Of a DNA stretch of 13,588 nt, positions 1 through 6,526 are shown one piece after another. Each line of letters begins with the position of its first letter. Position 1 is the first letter of the stretch. The position numbers and the translations under genes are program-made. The DNA comes from Treponema sp. (GTDB taxonomy: Bacteria; Spirochaetota; Spirochaetia; Treponematales; Treponemataceae), in the NCBI GenBank assembly GCA_017421145.1, contig JAFOTA010000111.1:1-13588 (forward strand), given 5' to 3'. The notes under the pieces were generated by a model, which was not told the origin of the DNA, made no database searches, and saw only the letters and a program-made list of their open reading frames with translations.

Positions 1-1
1 C

Positions 2-286
2 ATTTCGATTTCTGCATGTATGGCAGGTGCGGTTGCAGGAGACCATTGTTCGCCGATTTCAGACACGACTATCATGGCAAGTGCCGGTGCGCAATGTGAG
101 CACGTGAACCATGTTTCAAGCCAGCTCCCTTATGTAATCCATGTTGTTGCCGTTTCGTTCGTCACATATCTCGTTGCAGGCTTGACGCAAGGTCTGGGCA
201 TAGTCGCAAGCGGACTTATCTCCTGGATTGTCGGAGCGGTTCTTTTGGTCGGTTCTCTGATCGTAAGAAAAAAAATCGGAAAGTGA
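2..286 (+). CDS. Na+/H+ antiporter NhaC family, C-terminal fragment
   Basis: This is the 3' end of a gene that starts before the window; 94 residues and the stop codon are visible. The protein should be an inner-membrane antiporter exchanging Na+ for H+ (the NhaC family also includes malate/lactate exchangers such as MleN). The recognisable signature is the stretch GDHCSPISDTT followed by a Cys-Glu-His-Val-Asn-His-Val segment and QLPY, which is characteristic of NhaC-type antiporters near their C-terminus. Two hydrophobic segments follow, roughly visible residues 45-62 and 65-88, and the protein ends in a short basic tail (RKKIGK), as expected for a membrane protein ending in the cytoplasm. 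An ATG lies at 20, but the open frame and family homology continue upstream of it, so it is internal. The family call is confident; the exact transported ion pair is not determinable. Confidence 0.85.
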   Translation: MSISACMAGAVAGDHCSPISDTTIMASAGAQCEHVNHVSSQLPYVIHVVAVSFVTYLVAGLTQGLGIVASGLISWIVGAVLLVGSLIVRKKIGK

Positions 287-323
287 TTGACGCTGGGGTT
301 TAATGCCTCAATACAGCTTTGCA

Positions 324-372
324 TCCCGGGACGAAGTTTGTAATAAGCGGCTCGTTCCGGGATTTTTATTTA
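324..372 (+). terminator. Rho-independent terminator after the antiporter gene
   Basis: An 11-bp stem (324-334 with 352-362) contains one G-U wobble and closes a 17-base loop. It is GC-rich at the base and is followed directly by TTTTTATTTA. It lies 37 bases after the antiporter stop codon and ends before pepT, so the two genes are probably separate transcription units. Confidence 0.8.
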
Positions 373-407
373 TTGAAGAAAAATGAGTCTTAGGTTATTC
401 TATAAGT

Positions 408-1682
408 ATGATAAATATCTCTGAGAATATTTTTGAAACGGTTTATGCGGGTTCCCTTTTAGAAAGATTTTTGCGCTATGTGAAAATCTATTCTGAAAGC
501 GATAGTTCAAATGCAGACAAGGGTATAATGCCCAGCACCTTGCAGCAGAGGGACATGGCTTTGGTTTTGAATCAGGAACTGAAGCACATGGGACTGGATG
601 ACGTACAGACCACTGAAAACTGCTATACTTATGCACGCCTCAAAGCTTCCAGCGGAAAAGAAAATGTGCCGTCTTTTTGTCTTCTTGCGCATATCGACAC
701 GGTGGAAGAAGTTACAGGCCTTAACGTAAAGCCGATCGTCCATAAGAATTACAATGGAGAAAAAATCACGCTGCCTTACGGAAATGTCCTGGATCCGGCA
801 AAAGATCCGGCGCTTTATCTTGCAGGCCAGCAGGAAGATACCGTTATTACCAGTGACGGAACCACGCTTTTGGGTGCGGATGACAAGGCAGGCGTAGCGG
901 AAATAATGACGGCGCTTGAATTTTTGATTGCGCATCCTGAAATCCGCCATGGAGAAATCGAAGTGATTTTTTCACCGGATGAAGAAACCGGTCACGGCAT
1001 GGACAAAGTTCCGCTCAATCTTATAAAATCCAAGGCTGCATATACCGTTGACGGCGGTCATATCGGGGAGCTGGAGACCGAATGTTTCAACGCTTTCAAG
1101 TCTGACGTAGTTTTTACCGGAAATTCAATCCACACCGGAAATGCGCGTCCAGATATGGTCAGTGCAGTCATGATGGCGGCAGATTTTGTCAAATCGCTTC
1201 CATATACTCAGCTTCCTGAAACAAGCGACGGCCGGCAGGGATTTTTCTGTCCTATGTCTGTAGAGGCTTCCATAGAATCTGCATCGGTCAGCCTGATTCT
1301 GCGTGATTTTGATATGGTCGGCATGGAAAAGCGCAAGGCACTCGTCGAAAAGATTGCGGATACGGTTGCTTCCGTTTACGGAGGTAAAGCCCAGGTTACG
1401 CATACCCAGCAGTACCTGAACATGAAAGGTGTGCTTGATTCACGCCCCGATGTGGTGGAAAATCTTGTGGCAGCCTACATGGAAGCTGGAGTGCAGCCTG
1501 TCTTTGTCCCGATACGCGGAGGAACGGACGGTTCAAGGCTTACGGAGATGGGAATACCGACGCCGAACATTTTCACCGGTGGCCACAACTATCATTCAAG
1601 GAGCGAGTGGGCAAGTTTCAGCCAGATGATTCATGCCGTAGAAGTTTTGATACAGCTTGCTTCAAAATGGGTTGAATCATAA
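408..1682 (+). CDS. pepT: Peptidase T (tripeptide aminopeptidase)
   Basis: Cytoplasmic dizinc metallopeptidase of the M20 family that removes the N-terminal residue from tripeptides, feeding amino acids from imported peptides into metabolism. At 424 residues it is slightly longer than the roughly 408-residue E. coli enzyme. The co-catalytic metal-site motifs are in the expected order: AHIDT with H95 and D97; GADDKAG with bridging D158; PDEETGHG with catalytic E192 and metal ligand E193; VDGG with D215; and TGGHNYH near the C-terminus, where H396 is the likely last ligand. The dimerisation domain lies between, roughly residues 225-330. The N-terminus (SLLERFLRYV) aligns with the start of known PepT proteins, so the ATG at 408 is preferred, although no good Shine-Dalgarno sequence precedes it. 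The gene appears to stand alone, 49 bases before murA. Confidence 0.95.
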   Translation: MINISENIFETVYAGSLLERFLRYVKIYSESDSSNADKGIMPSTLQQRDMALVLNQELKHMGLDDVQTTENCYTYARLKASSGKENVPSFCLLAHIDTVEEVTGLNVKPIVHKNYNGEKITLPYGNVLDPAKDPALYLAGQQEDTVITSDGTTLLGADDKAGVAEIMTALEFLIAHPEIRHGEIEVIFSPDEETGHGMDKVPLNLIKSKAAYTVDGGHIGELETECFNAFKSDVVFTGNSIHTGNARPDMVSAVMMAADFVKSLPYTQLPETSDGRQGFFCPMSVEASIESASVSLILRDFDMVGMEKRKALVEKIADTVASVYGGKAQVTHTQQYLNMKGVLDSRPDVVENLVAAYMEAGVQPVFVPIRGGTDGSRLTEMGIPTPNIFTGGHNYHSRSEWASFSQMIHAVEVLIQLASKWVES

Positions 1683-1731
1683 TCTTAATGAAATTTATCA
1701 ATATTATAGAAGATAATATAGAGAGGAACAA

Positions 1732-3015
1732 ATGTTTGAGTATCATGTAGAGGGCGGCATCCCGATCAAGGGGACGATTCATGCGAGCGGTAACAAGAAT
1801 GCCGCATTGCCTTGTATTGCCGCGGTTTTGTTGTCAAAAGAGGATATAATCCTCCGAAATATTCCCGATATCGAAGACACGGGCGTTATGATCAGGATAT
1901 TGCAGTCCATGGGTGTGACGGCTGAAAAAATAGATGATCATGCCTGGAAATTCAATTCATCGAATCTTTCGGGAAATGCAGTTCCTCAGGATTTAGGAAA
2001 AAAAATACGTGCGTCAATCCTTTTCGCGGGACCTCTTATTGCCAGATGCGGAAAAGCCGTTATGCTTCCTCCGGGTGGTGACGTTATTGGCCGTCGCCGC
2101 CTTGATTCACATTTCCTTGCATTGGCTGAGCTTGGCGCAAGGGTGACCACAAGCGGAAAATTTGAGTTTACGGCGAACAAGCTTGTAGGAACGGAAATCT
2201 TCCTTGATGAAGCGTCCGTAACTGCCACCGAAAATGCTGTGATGGCTGCCGTTCTTGCTGAAGGAAAGACTGAAATAACCAATGCTGCGTCTGAGCCTCA
2301 TGTCCAGGATTTGTGCAACATGCTCAATTCAATGGGCGCAAAAATCAGCGGAATAGGTTCGAACATACTTACTATCGAAGGCGTTAAAAAGCTTGGCGGA
2401 ACGGATTTTACGATCGGCCCGGATTTTATGGAAATCGGTTCGTTCATTGGTCTTGCCGCTGCAACAAAGGGAACGATTACGATAAAAGGCGTTAACCCCA
2501 AGGATCTTCGTCCTCTTAAGATTTCTTTCGGAAAGCTCGGTATCCGCTGGGACATTGACGGTGATGAGCTTACCGTGGCTGCAGGTCAGGAAATGCGCGT
2601 CAACACAGATTTGGGCGGAATGATTCCTAAAATCGATGACAGTCCGTGGCCTGGTTTCCCTCCGGATTTGACTTCCATAATGACCGTAGTGGCGACTCAG
2701 GTTGAAGGAACCGTGCTGATTTTTGAAAAGATGTTTGAAAGCCGCATGTTCTTTGTGGACAAGCTTCTGAACATGGGTGCAAGGATTACTTTGTGCGACC
2801 CCCACCGTGCTGTAGTTACGGGACCGAGCGTGCTTCATGGGGAGCATCTTGTTTCTCCTGACGTGCGTGCCGGAATGGCCATGGTGATTGCTGCAATGGC
2901 GGCTCACGGCGAAAGCGTAATCAGCAATGTCTATCAGATAGAAAGAGGATACGAAAATCTTGTGGAAAGATTGAAATCCCTCGGTGCGCATATAGAAAGG
3001 GTAGAGGTAAAATGA
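1732..3015 (+). CDS. murA: UDP-N-acetylglucosamine 1-carboxyvinyltransferase, Cys-to-Asp active-site variant
   Basis: Catalyses transfer of enolpyruvate from phosphoenolpyruvate to UDP-N-acetylglucosamine in the cytoplasm, the first committed step of peptidoglycan synthesis. The 427-residue length is normal for the family (E. coli 419). K22 and N23 of the substrate-binding GNKNAALP motif are present at the canonical positions. The active-site loop reads [14 protein letters not shown]117 occupies the position of E. coli Cys115, and the loop arginine that follows it is retained. D312 in [11 protein letters not shown] corresponds to E. coli Asp305, and R379 (DVRAG) and R405 (ERGY) match conserved C-terminal arginines. 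Cys-to-Asp enzymes are active but insensitive to fosfomycin in the lineages where this has been tested. The start is supported by a GAGAGGA ribosome site at 1721-1727. No transcription terminator was seen on either side. Confidence 0.96.
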   Translation: MFEYHVEGGIPIKGTIHASGNKNAALPCIAAVLLSKEDIILRNIPDIEDTGVMIRILQSMGVTAEKIDDHAWKFNSSNLSGNAVPQDLGKKIRASILFAGPLIARCGKAVMLPPGGDVIGRRRLDSHFLALAELGARVTTSGKFEFTANKLVGTEIFLDEASVTATENAVMAAVLAEGKTEITNAASEPHVQDLCNMLNSMGAKISGIGSNILTIEGVKKLGGTDFTIGPDFMEIGSFIGLAAATKGTITIKGVNPKDLRPLKISFGKLGIRWDIDGDELTVAAGQEMRVNTDLGGMIPKIDDSPWPGFPPDLTSIMTVVATQVEGTVLIFEKMFESRMFFVDKLLNMGARITLCDPHRAVVTGPSVLHGEHLVSPDVRAGMAMVIAAMAAHGESVISNVYQIERGYENLVERLKSLGAHIERVEVK

Positions 3016-3017
3016 CC

Positions 3018-3045
3018 TTTACAAAGCCTGATTTTATGGCATAAT
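3018..3045 (+). promoter_or_regulatory. Candidate sigma-70 promoter for the hemolysin III-type gene
   Basis: TTTACA at 3018-3023 and CATAAT at 3040-3045 are separated by 16 bases; each hexamer matches 5 of 6 consensus positions. Transcription would begin near 3052, giving a very short leader that consists almost only of the AGGAAGGA ribosome site at 3053-3060. This is inferred from sequence alone. Confidence 0.5.
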
Positions 3046-3065
3046 TTAAATTAGGAAGGATTTTT

Positions 3066-3917
3066 ATGGCTGATATTTCAGAAAAGATAAGAAGAAAATC
3101 ATATGCGGCAAAAAAGAAGGCTGCGGTCAAAACCTTGAAAGCACAGACAAAGGAAAAAATCAAAGAGCTTGACTTGATGTATGCGGAAAATCCTGAGCAG
3201 GTCAAGGCACGCATTGAAGAAAAGGAACGTAGGCGTGCGCTTAGGGTGCAGAAACAGAACGCAAGGATCGCTTACAATTCAAGGCAGCCCCGTCAATACA
3301 GCCTTGGAGAAGACATCTTCAATTCAATAAGCCATGGTATAGGCGCTGGTTTGAGCGTTGCGGCAATCGTTCTTCTGGTCATGCGTGCGGCGCTTTATTT
3401 CAAGGGACCGGAAAAGCCTCTCATGGTATCCGGCTATTCGTTGTTCGGTGCTTCGCTTTTCATAATGTACATGATGTCAACTTTGTACCACGCATTGACA
3501 CCGCATACGGCACGGAAAGTCTTTTCAATACTTGACCACAGTGCAGTGTACGTTTTGATAGGCGGCACATGCAGTCCTTTGATTTTTGCATATTTTAAGG
3601 CAGATTTCATAGTTCCGATTGCGGTTCTCTGGGGAGTACTTGCGGCGCTTATCGTTCTTTATTGCATTTTCGGGGCGCGTCTCAGGGATTTTGCTGCGTT
3701 TACCTATGTGGTGATCGGTTGGGGAATGACTATTTTCTTCTTCAAAGCCGGAAACCTTGAGCTTAACAGGATGATTCTTTTGGCCGGATCGATTTCCTAT
3801 ACGGTCGGCGGTCTTTTCGCTTCGTTGGGAAAATACAAGGGATTCCACTGCATTTTCCATGTCTTTGCACTGGCTGGAAGCGTCCTTCATTTCCTGGCAA
3901 TTTACAATATGCGCTAG
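3066..3917 (+). CDS. Hemolysin III / PAQR family membrane protein with a charged N-terminal extension
   Basis: Member of the YqfA/TrhA/hemolysin III family, seven-helix inner-membrane proteins related to the PAQR receptors. In bacteria their role is poorly defined (membrane energetics or lipid homeostasis has been proposed), and the haemolysin name is historical. Family marks are SISHGIGAG at the start of the membrane domain, STLYHAL with H142, LDHSAVY with D157 and H158, and the C-terminal FHCIFH with H261 and H265; H142, H261 and H265 are the likely metal ligands. Family members are usually about 200-220 residues. This one has 283 because of roughly 75 extra N-terminal residues, very rich in Lys, Arg and Glu and probably helical. 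The start is well supported: AGGAAGGA at 3053-3060 lies 5 bases from the ATG, and no equally good site occurs nearer the membrane domain. Confidence 0.88.
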   Translation: MADISEKIRRKSYAAKKKAAVKTLKAQTKEKIKELDLMYAENPEQVKARIEEKERRRALRVQKQNARIAYNSRQPRQYSLGEDIFNSISHGIGAGLSVAAIVLLVMRAALYFKGPEKPLMVSGYSLFGASLFIMYMMSTLYHALTPHTARKVFSILDHSAVYVLIGGTCSPLIFAYFKADFIVPIAVLWGVLAALIVLYCIFGARLRDFAAFTYVVIGWGMTIFFFKAGNLELNRMILLAGSISYTVGGLFASLGKYKGFHCIFHVFALAGSVLHFLAIYNMR

Positions 3918-3949
3918 ATTGGATGCCGGTTTTGCCGTAAATTTGAGTT

Positions 3950-3983
3950 TGACAAATTGACGAAATCTGTCATTTTGTATAAA
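3950..3983 (+). promoter_or_regulatory. Putative operator and promoter upstream of fabV
   Basis: A 9-bp inverted repeat with one mismatch (arms 3950-3958 and 3964-3972, 5-base spacer; cores TGACA and TGTCA) overlaps TTGACA and TTGACG hexamers at 3949-3954 and 3957-3962. It precedes TATAAA at 3978-3983. The spacing of the second hexamer (15 bases) is shorter than ideal, so the promoter call is weaker than the repeat itself. The layout suits a dimeric repressor, such as a TetR-type protein, covering the -35 region. Confidence 0.45.
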
Positions 3984-3999
3984 ACTTAGGGGAGAAACG

Positions 4000-4077
4000 T
4001 TGATCATATTTGCAGGCGTTTCCAATGAAAATTCCATAGGAGAATATTATGGTTGTAAAACCGATGATTCGCAGTAA
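4000..4077 (+). other. Possible 25-residue leader ORF overlapping the fabV start
   Basis: A TTG codon at 4000 is preceded by a good Shine-Dalgarno sequence, AGGGGAG at 3988-3994, with a 5-base gap. The frame runs 25 codons and stops with TAA at 4077, overlapping the first 29 bases of fabV in another frame. The peptide would begin MIIFAGVSNENSIGEYYG. It could be a translated leader coupled to fabV or a chance frame; expression is not shown by the sequence. Confidence 0.25.
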
Positions 4078-5275
4078 CATCTGCATCAACGCCCATCCGA
4101 TCGGGTGTGCAAAGGATACCGCAAGACAGATTGCCTATGTCAAGGGAAAGAAAGCTTCCCGTGGAGTAAAGGCTGCATCAGAAGGCGGAAATGCCCCTAA
4201 AACCGTGCTTGTTCTCGGATGTTCAACAGGATACGGACTTGCAAGCCGCATATCTGCCGCATTTGAATATGGCGCTGATACAATCGGCGTGTCTTTTGAA
4301 AAAGAAGCTTCTGAAAAAAAATACGGAACTCCAGGCTGGTACAATAACAAGGAATTCGACAAGGAAGCCGCTGCAGCCGGTTTGAAATCCGTCACTTTCA
4401 ATGCCGATGCATTCAGTGATGAAACCCGCTCAAAGGTCATCGCACAGGCAAAGGAATGGGGCGTAAAATTCGATCTCGTAATCTACAGCCTTGCAAGCCC
4501 TGTACGCACTGATCCGGATACTCAGGTTCTCTACAAATCCGTAATCAAGCCGATCGGAAAGGTTTATGCAGGTGCCGCATTGGACATGATGACCGGGAAA
4601 ATCACCCAGGCAAGCACGGAACCGGCACAGGGAACTGAAATCGCCGATACAGTGAAGGTCATGGGCGGTGAAGACTGGGCAAGATGGATGAAACAGCTCC
4701 AGGAAGCCGACGTTCTTGCATCAGGCTGCCGTACGGTTGCATATTCATACATCGGGCCTGCTTTGAGCCATGCAATCTACCGCGACGGAACGATAGGTGA
4801 AGCAAAAAAAGATTTGGAAAAGACGGCCAAGACAATCGATTCTGCACTCAAGGCACTCGGCGGTGCGGCTTATGTAAGCGTGAACAAGGGACTCGTAACC
4901 CGCTCATCTGCCGTTATCCCGATCATTTCGCTCTATCTCGGAATCCTCTTCAAGGTCATGAAAAAGAACGGAACCCACGAAGGATGCATCGAACAGATGG
5001 AACGCCTTTTTGCAGAACGCCTGTACACCGGGGAAAACAACGGGCCGGGCAATGTTCCTGTTGATTCAGAAAACAGAATCCGCATAGACGACTGGGAGAT
5101 GGATCCAAAGGTTCAGGAAGAAGTCGACAAAATCATGCCGAACGTTACCGAAGAAAACGTGACCGACATGGTTGACCTTGACGGACTCCGCCATGACTTC
5201 CTCATCATAAACGGCTTTGACGTTGAAGGCGTTGATTATGAAGCCGACATCGCAGACATGAGGGACATCGGCTGA
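4049..5275 (+). CDS. fabV: Trans-2-enoyl-CoA / enoyl-ACP reductase, FabV (Ter) family
   Basis: NADH-dependent reductase that saturates the trans-2 double bond of enoyl thioesters. Members act on crotonyl-CoA in fermentative chain formation (the T. denticola Ter enzyme) or on enoyl-ACP in fatty acid synthesis (FabV). It is a cytosolic monomeric member of the short-chain dehydrogenase superfamily. At 408 residues it is near the family's usual 395-400. The N-terminus (MVVKPMIRSNICINAHP) matches Ter from the first residue and fixes the start; AGGAGA at 4039-4044 is the ribosome site. The NADH loop GCSTGYG is at 57-63. SLASPVRTDP and KVMGGEDW are conserved. The catalytic Tyr-x8-Lys pair is Y244 and K253, with eight residues between instead of the six seen in FabI. 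The C-terminal YRHDF-type motif appears as LRHDFLIINGFDVEGVDYEA. Sequence alone does not decide between CoA and ACP substrates. Confidence 0.96.
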   Translation: MVVKPMIRSNICINAHPIGCAKDTARQIAYVKGKKASRGVKAASEGGNAPKTVLVLGCSTGYGLASRISAAFEYGADTIGVSFEKEASEKKYGTPGWYNNKEFDKEAAAAGLKSVTFNADAFSDETRSKVIAQAKEWGVKFDLVIYSLASPVRTDPDTQVLYKSVIKPIGKVYAGAALDMMTGKITQASTEPAQGTEIADTVKVMGGEDWARWMKQLQEADVLASGCRTVAYSYIGPALSHAIYRDGTIGEAKKDLEKTAKTIDSALKALGGAAYVSVNKGLVTRSSAVIPIISLYLGILFKVMKKNGTHEGCIEQMERLFAERLYTGENNGPGNVPVDSENRIRIDDWEMDPKVQEEVDKIMPNVTEENVTDMVDLDGLRHDFLIINGFDVEGVDYEADIADMRDIG

Positions 5276-5282
5276 CATACGT

Positions 5283-5323
5283 TCTCCCTGGATATGAAAG
5301 CACCGCTTGATTCTCCGGGGAGA
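5283..5323 (+). terminator. Weak hairpin after fabV, possible terminator
   Basis: A 9-bp stem with one wobble pair (5283-5291 with 5315-5323) starts 8 bases after the fabV stop codon and encloses a further small hairpin. No T-run follows, so intrinsic termination is uncertain. The rest of the 217-base gap up to 5492 is AT-rich and holds the leader elements of the next gene. Confidence 0.35.
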
Positions 5324-5469
5324 TTGCATGCCGCGTTTTGCCCTGATAATTTCAATCAACAGATTCCTGCTTATTGCCGAAAATACCTCTATCCAAACTG
5401 TAACGTTTGATGATATATTGTGTTTACAATGTAGAATTCCAGATTCTTTTTGCTTCTGGATGCAGTATT

Positions 5470-5490
5470 GAAAAAGCCAGGAGGTTTTTC
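5470..5490 (+). promoter_or_regulatory. Hairpin containing the ribosome binding site of the first small exported protein
   Basis: GAAAAA (5470-5475) can pair with TTTTTC (5485-5490), and CC (5477-5478) with GG (5483-5484), with one bulged G at 5476 and the loop AGGA. The Shine-Dalgarno AGGAGG (5479-5484) therefore sits partly in the loop and partly in the stem, ending 8 bases before the ATG. Such a structure could limit translation; stability has not been computed. Confidence 0.4.
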
Positions 5491-5492
5491 GT

Positions 5493-5951
5493 ATGAAATG
5501 TTTAAAAAAGCTTGTGGCCGTTGCGGCAGTCTTGTTGGCAGGATGCGTTGCGGCATTTGCAGACAGCTCTGACTATGAGGATGTTTCAGTAGAATGTATC
5601 GGTAACATGACCCGCAAAGAATTCTCCAAGGAAATCGACGGCCTGGGTGATGCCGGAATAAAGGAAATGGTGATGGATTACTTTGAGGATGATGAAGCCT
5701 CCATTACCCTCAAGAAGTTCAAGCTTCTTACACCAAAGGATGTCACCGATGAAATCGAAGAAATGCACATGGCCATTGAAGATGAGATTCCTTCCAGCGT
5801 GAAGAAGAACGACGTTTTTGCTTCTGCAGTGATCAGGGATATTGATTTGGACAACTATACGATGGACGGATGGTTTGTGTTCTCCCATTATCTGAATGAA
5901 AACGACATCTACAGCTATATCTACTATTTCAAAATTTCCGTGGATTTCTAG
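5493..5951 (+). CDS. Small exported protein, tandem paralogue 1 (unknown function)
   Basis: I do not recognise this family. The 152-residue product starts with an export signal: basic MKCLKK, a hydrophobic core, then LLAGC (Cys18), which fits a lipobox, and a few residues later AFA before Asp24, which would suit signal peptidase I. It is therefore either a lipoprotein or a soluble periplasmic protein. The mature part is acidic. It shares an arrangement with the next two genes: an Asn-x-(Ser/Thr)-Arg-x-x-Phe segment (NMTRKEF, about residues 38-44), a Lys-Lys-Asn-Asp segment mid-protein, Asp125-Gly-Trp127, then FSHYLNEND and IYYF close to the C-terminus. The ribosome site AGGAGG (5479-5484) supports the start. 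It is the first of three tandem copies and is separated from the second by 76 bases. Confidence 0.85.
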   Translation: MKCLKKLVAVAAVLLAGCVAAFADSSDYEDVSVECIGNMTRKEFSKEIDGLGDAGIKEMVMDYFEDDEASITLKKFKLLTPKDVTDEIEEMHMAIEDEIPSSVKKNDVFASAVIRDIDLDNYTMDGWFVFSHYLNENDIYSYIYYFKISVDF

Positions 5952-5979
5952 GCTGTTTTCTGATTTGAATTGAACCGGA

Positions 5980-6015
5980 CAAAGATTACTCGGCGTAGTT
6001 TTTGCCCGGTCTTTG
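5980..6015 (+). terminator. Weak hairpin between paralogues 1 and 2
   Basis: CAAAGA (5980-5985) can pair with TCTTTG (6010-6015) around an inner GGC/GCC pair, followed by TTTTGGG. The stem is interrupted by an internal loop and the T-run is short, so it may only weaken read-through into the second copy. Confidence 0.25.
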
Positions 6016-6027
6016 TTTTGGGTGGAA

Positions 6028-6492
6028 ATGATAAAAAAAACTTTTTTTGCGGCGGTTTTTCTCGTTTTTTGCATGAATGCGTTTTCCCTTGATCTGAGCG
6101 ATGCTGACATTGCGCTCGATAACGGCATATATCTTCAGAAGCTTGGCAATGCATCCCGCGAAAATTTTTTGTATGATGTTTCAAGCATTGACGGCGAGGT
6201 TTTCGACATGTTTCAGTCGGCGGGCATCCACATGGAGGAATTTGCCGAAATCACTCCTGACGTGATGGATGACGAGGACAAGGCTGTCGTTGAAAAATTG
6301 ACCGGGCTGATCAAGCTTTCCGCAAAGAAAAATGATGAGCTGGGCAGCATGATAGTAAGGTCCTTTGACGAATCTTCCGGTGAAGTTGACGGATGGATAG
6401 GCTTCAGTCATTTTTTATCAGAAGACGATATAAAAACGTATCTTTATTATTTTTCAATGAGAAAACCAAAAAACTCCGGTTTCGGCAGATGA
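6028..6492 (+). CDS. Small exported protein, tandem paralogue 2 (unknown function)
   Basis: Second copy of the unrecognised family, 154 residues from the ATG at 6028. That start places a classic signal peptide at the N-terminus: MIKK, the core TFFAAVFLVFCMNAFS, then mature LDLSD. The frame can be opened five codons earlier at a TTG, but that adds residues in front of the signal and has no ribosome site. Even the chosen start has only a weak, close GGGTGG element. Shared marks with its neighbours are GNASRENF (Asn-Ala-Ser-Arg near the mature N-terminus), KKND in the middle, Asp121-Gly-Trp123, FSHFLSEDD and LYYF. Unlike copy 1, the residue before Cys is Phe, so a lipoprotein is unlikely. The C-terminal tail (RKPKNSGFGR) is basic and differs from the other copies. 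Confidence 0.82.
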   Translation: MIKKTFFAAVFLVFCMNAFSLDLSDADIALDNGIYLQKLGNASRENFLYDVSSIDGEVFDMFQSAGIHMEEFAEITPDVMDDEDKAVVEKLTGLIKLSAKKNDELGSMIVRSFDESSGEVDGWIGFSHFLSEDDIKTYLYYFSMRKPKNSGFGR

Positions 6493-6526
6493 TAGAACGG
6501 CCGTTTCATACGGTATAAAGGGGATT

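Noticed and set aside
2329..2991. 220-residue minus-strand open frame inside murA
   Set aside because: It is entirely antisense to a well-conserved murA, has no recognisable domain and no credible ribosome site; it is a by-product of murA codon use.
3525..4037. 170-residue minus-strand open frame over the hemolysin III gene and fabV upstream region
   Set aside because: It is antisense to the conserved metal-site region of the membrane protein and would cross the putative fabV promoter; no family signature was seen.
5586..6128. 180-residue minus-strand open frame across paralogues 1 and 2
   Set aside because: The plus strand encodes two proteins with signal peptides and shared motifs; the minus frame shows no family features.
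6496..6505. 10-bp palindrome AACGGCCGTT between paralogues 2 and 3
   Set aside because: It has no loop to form a hairpin and no T-run, and it lies just upstream of the third gene's ribosome site; likely chance, although operator function is not excluded.
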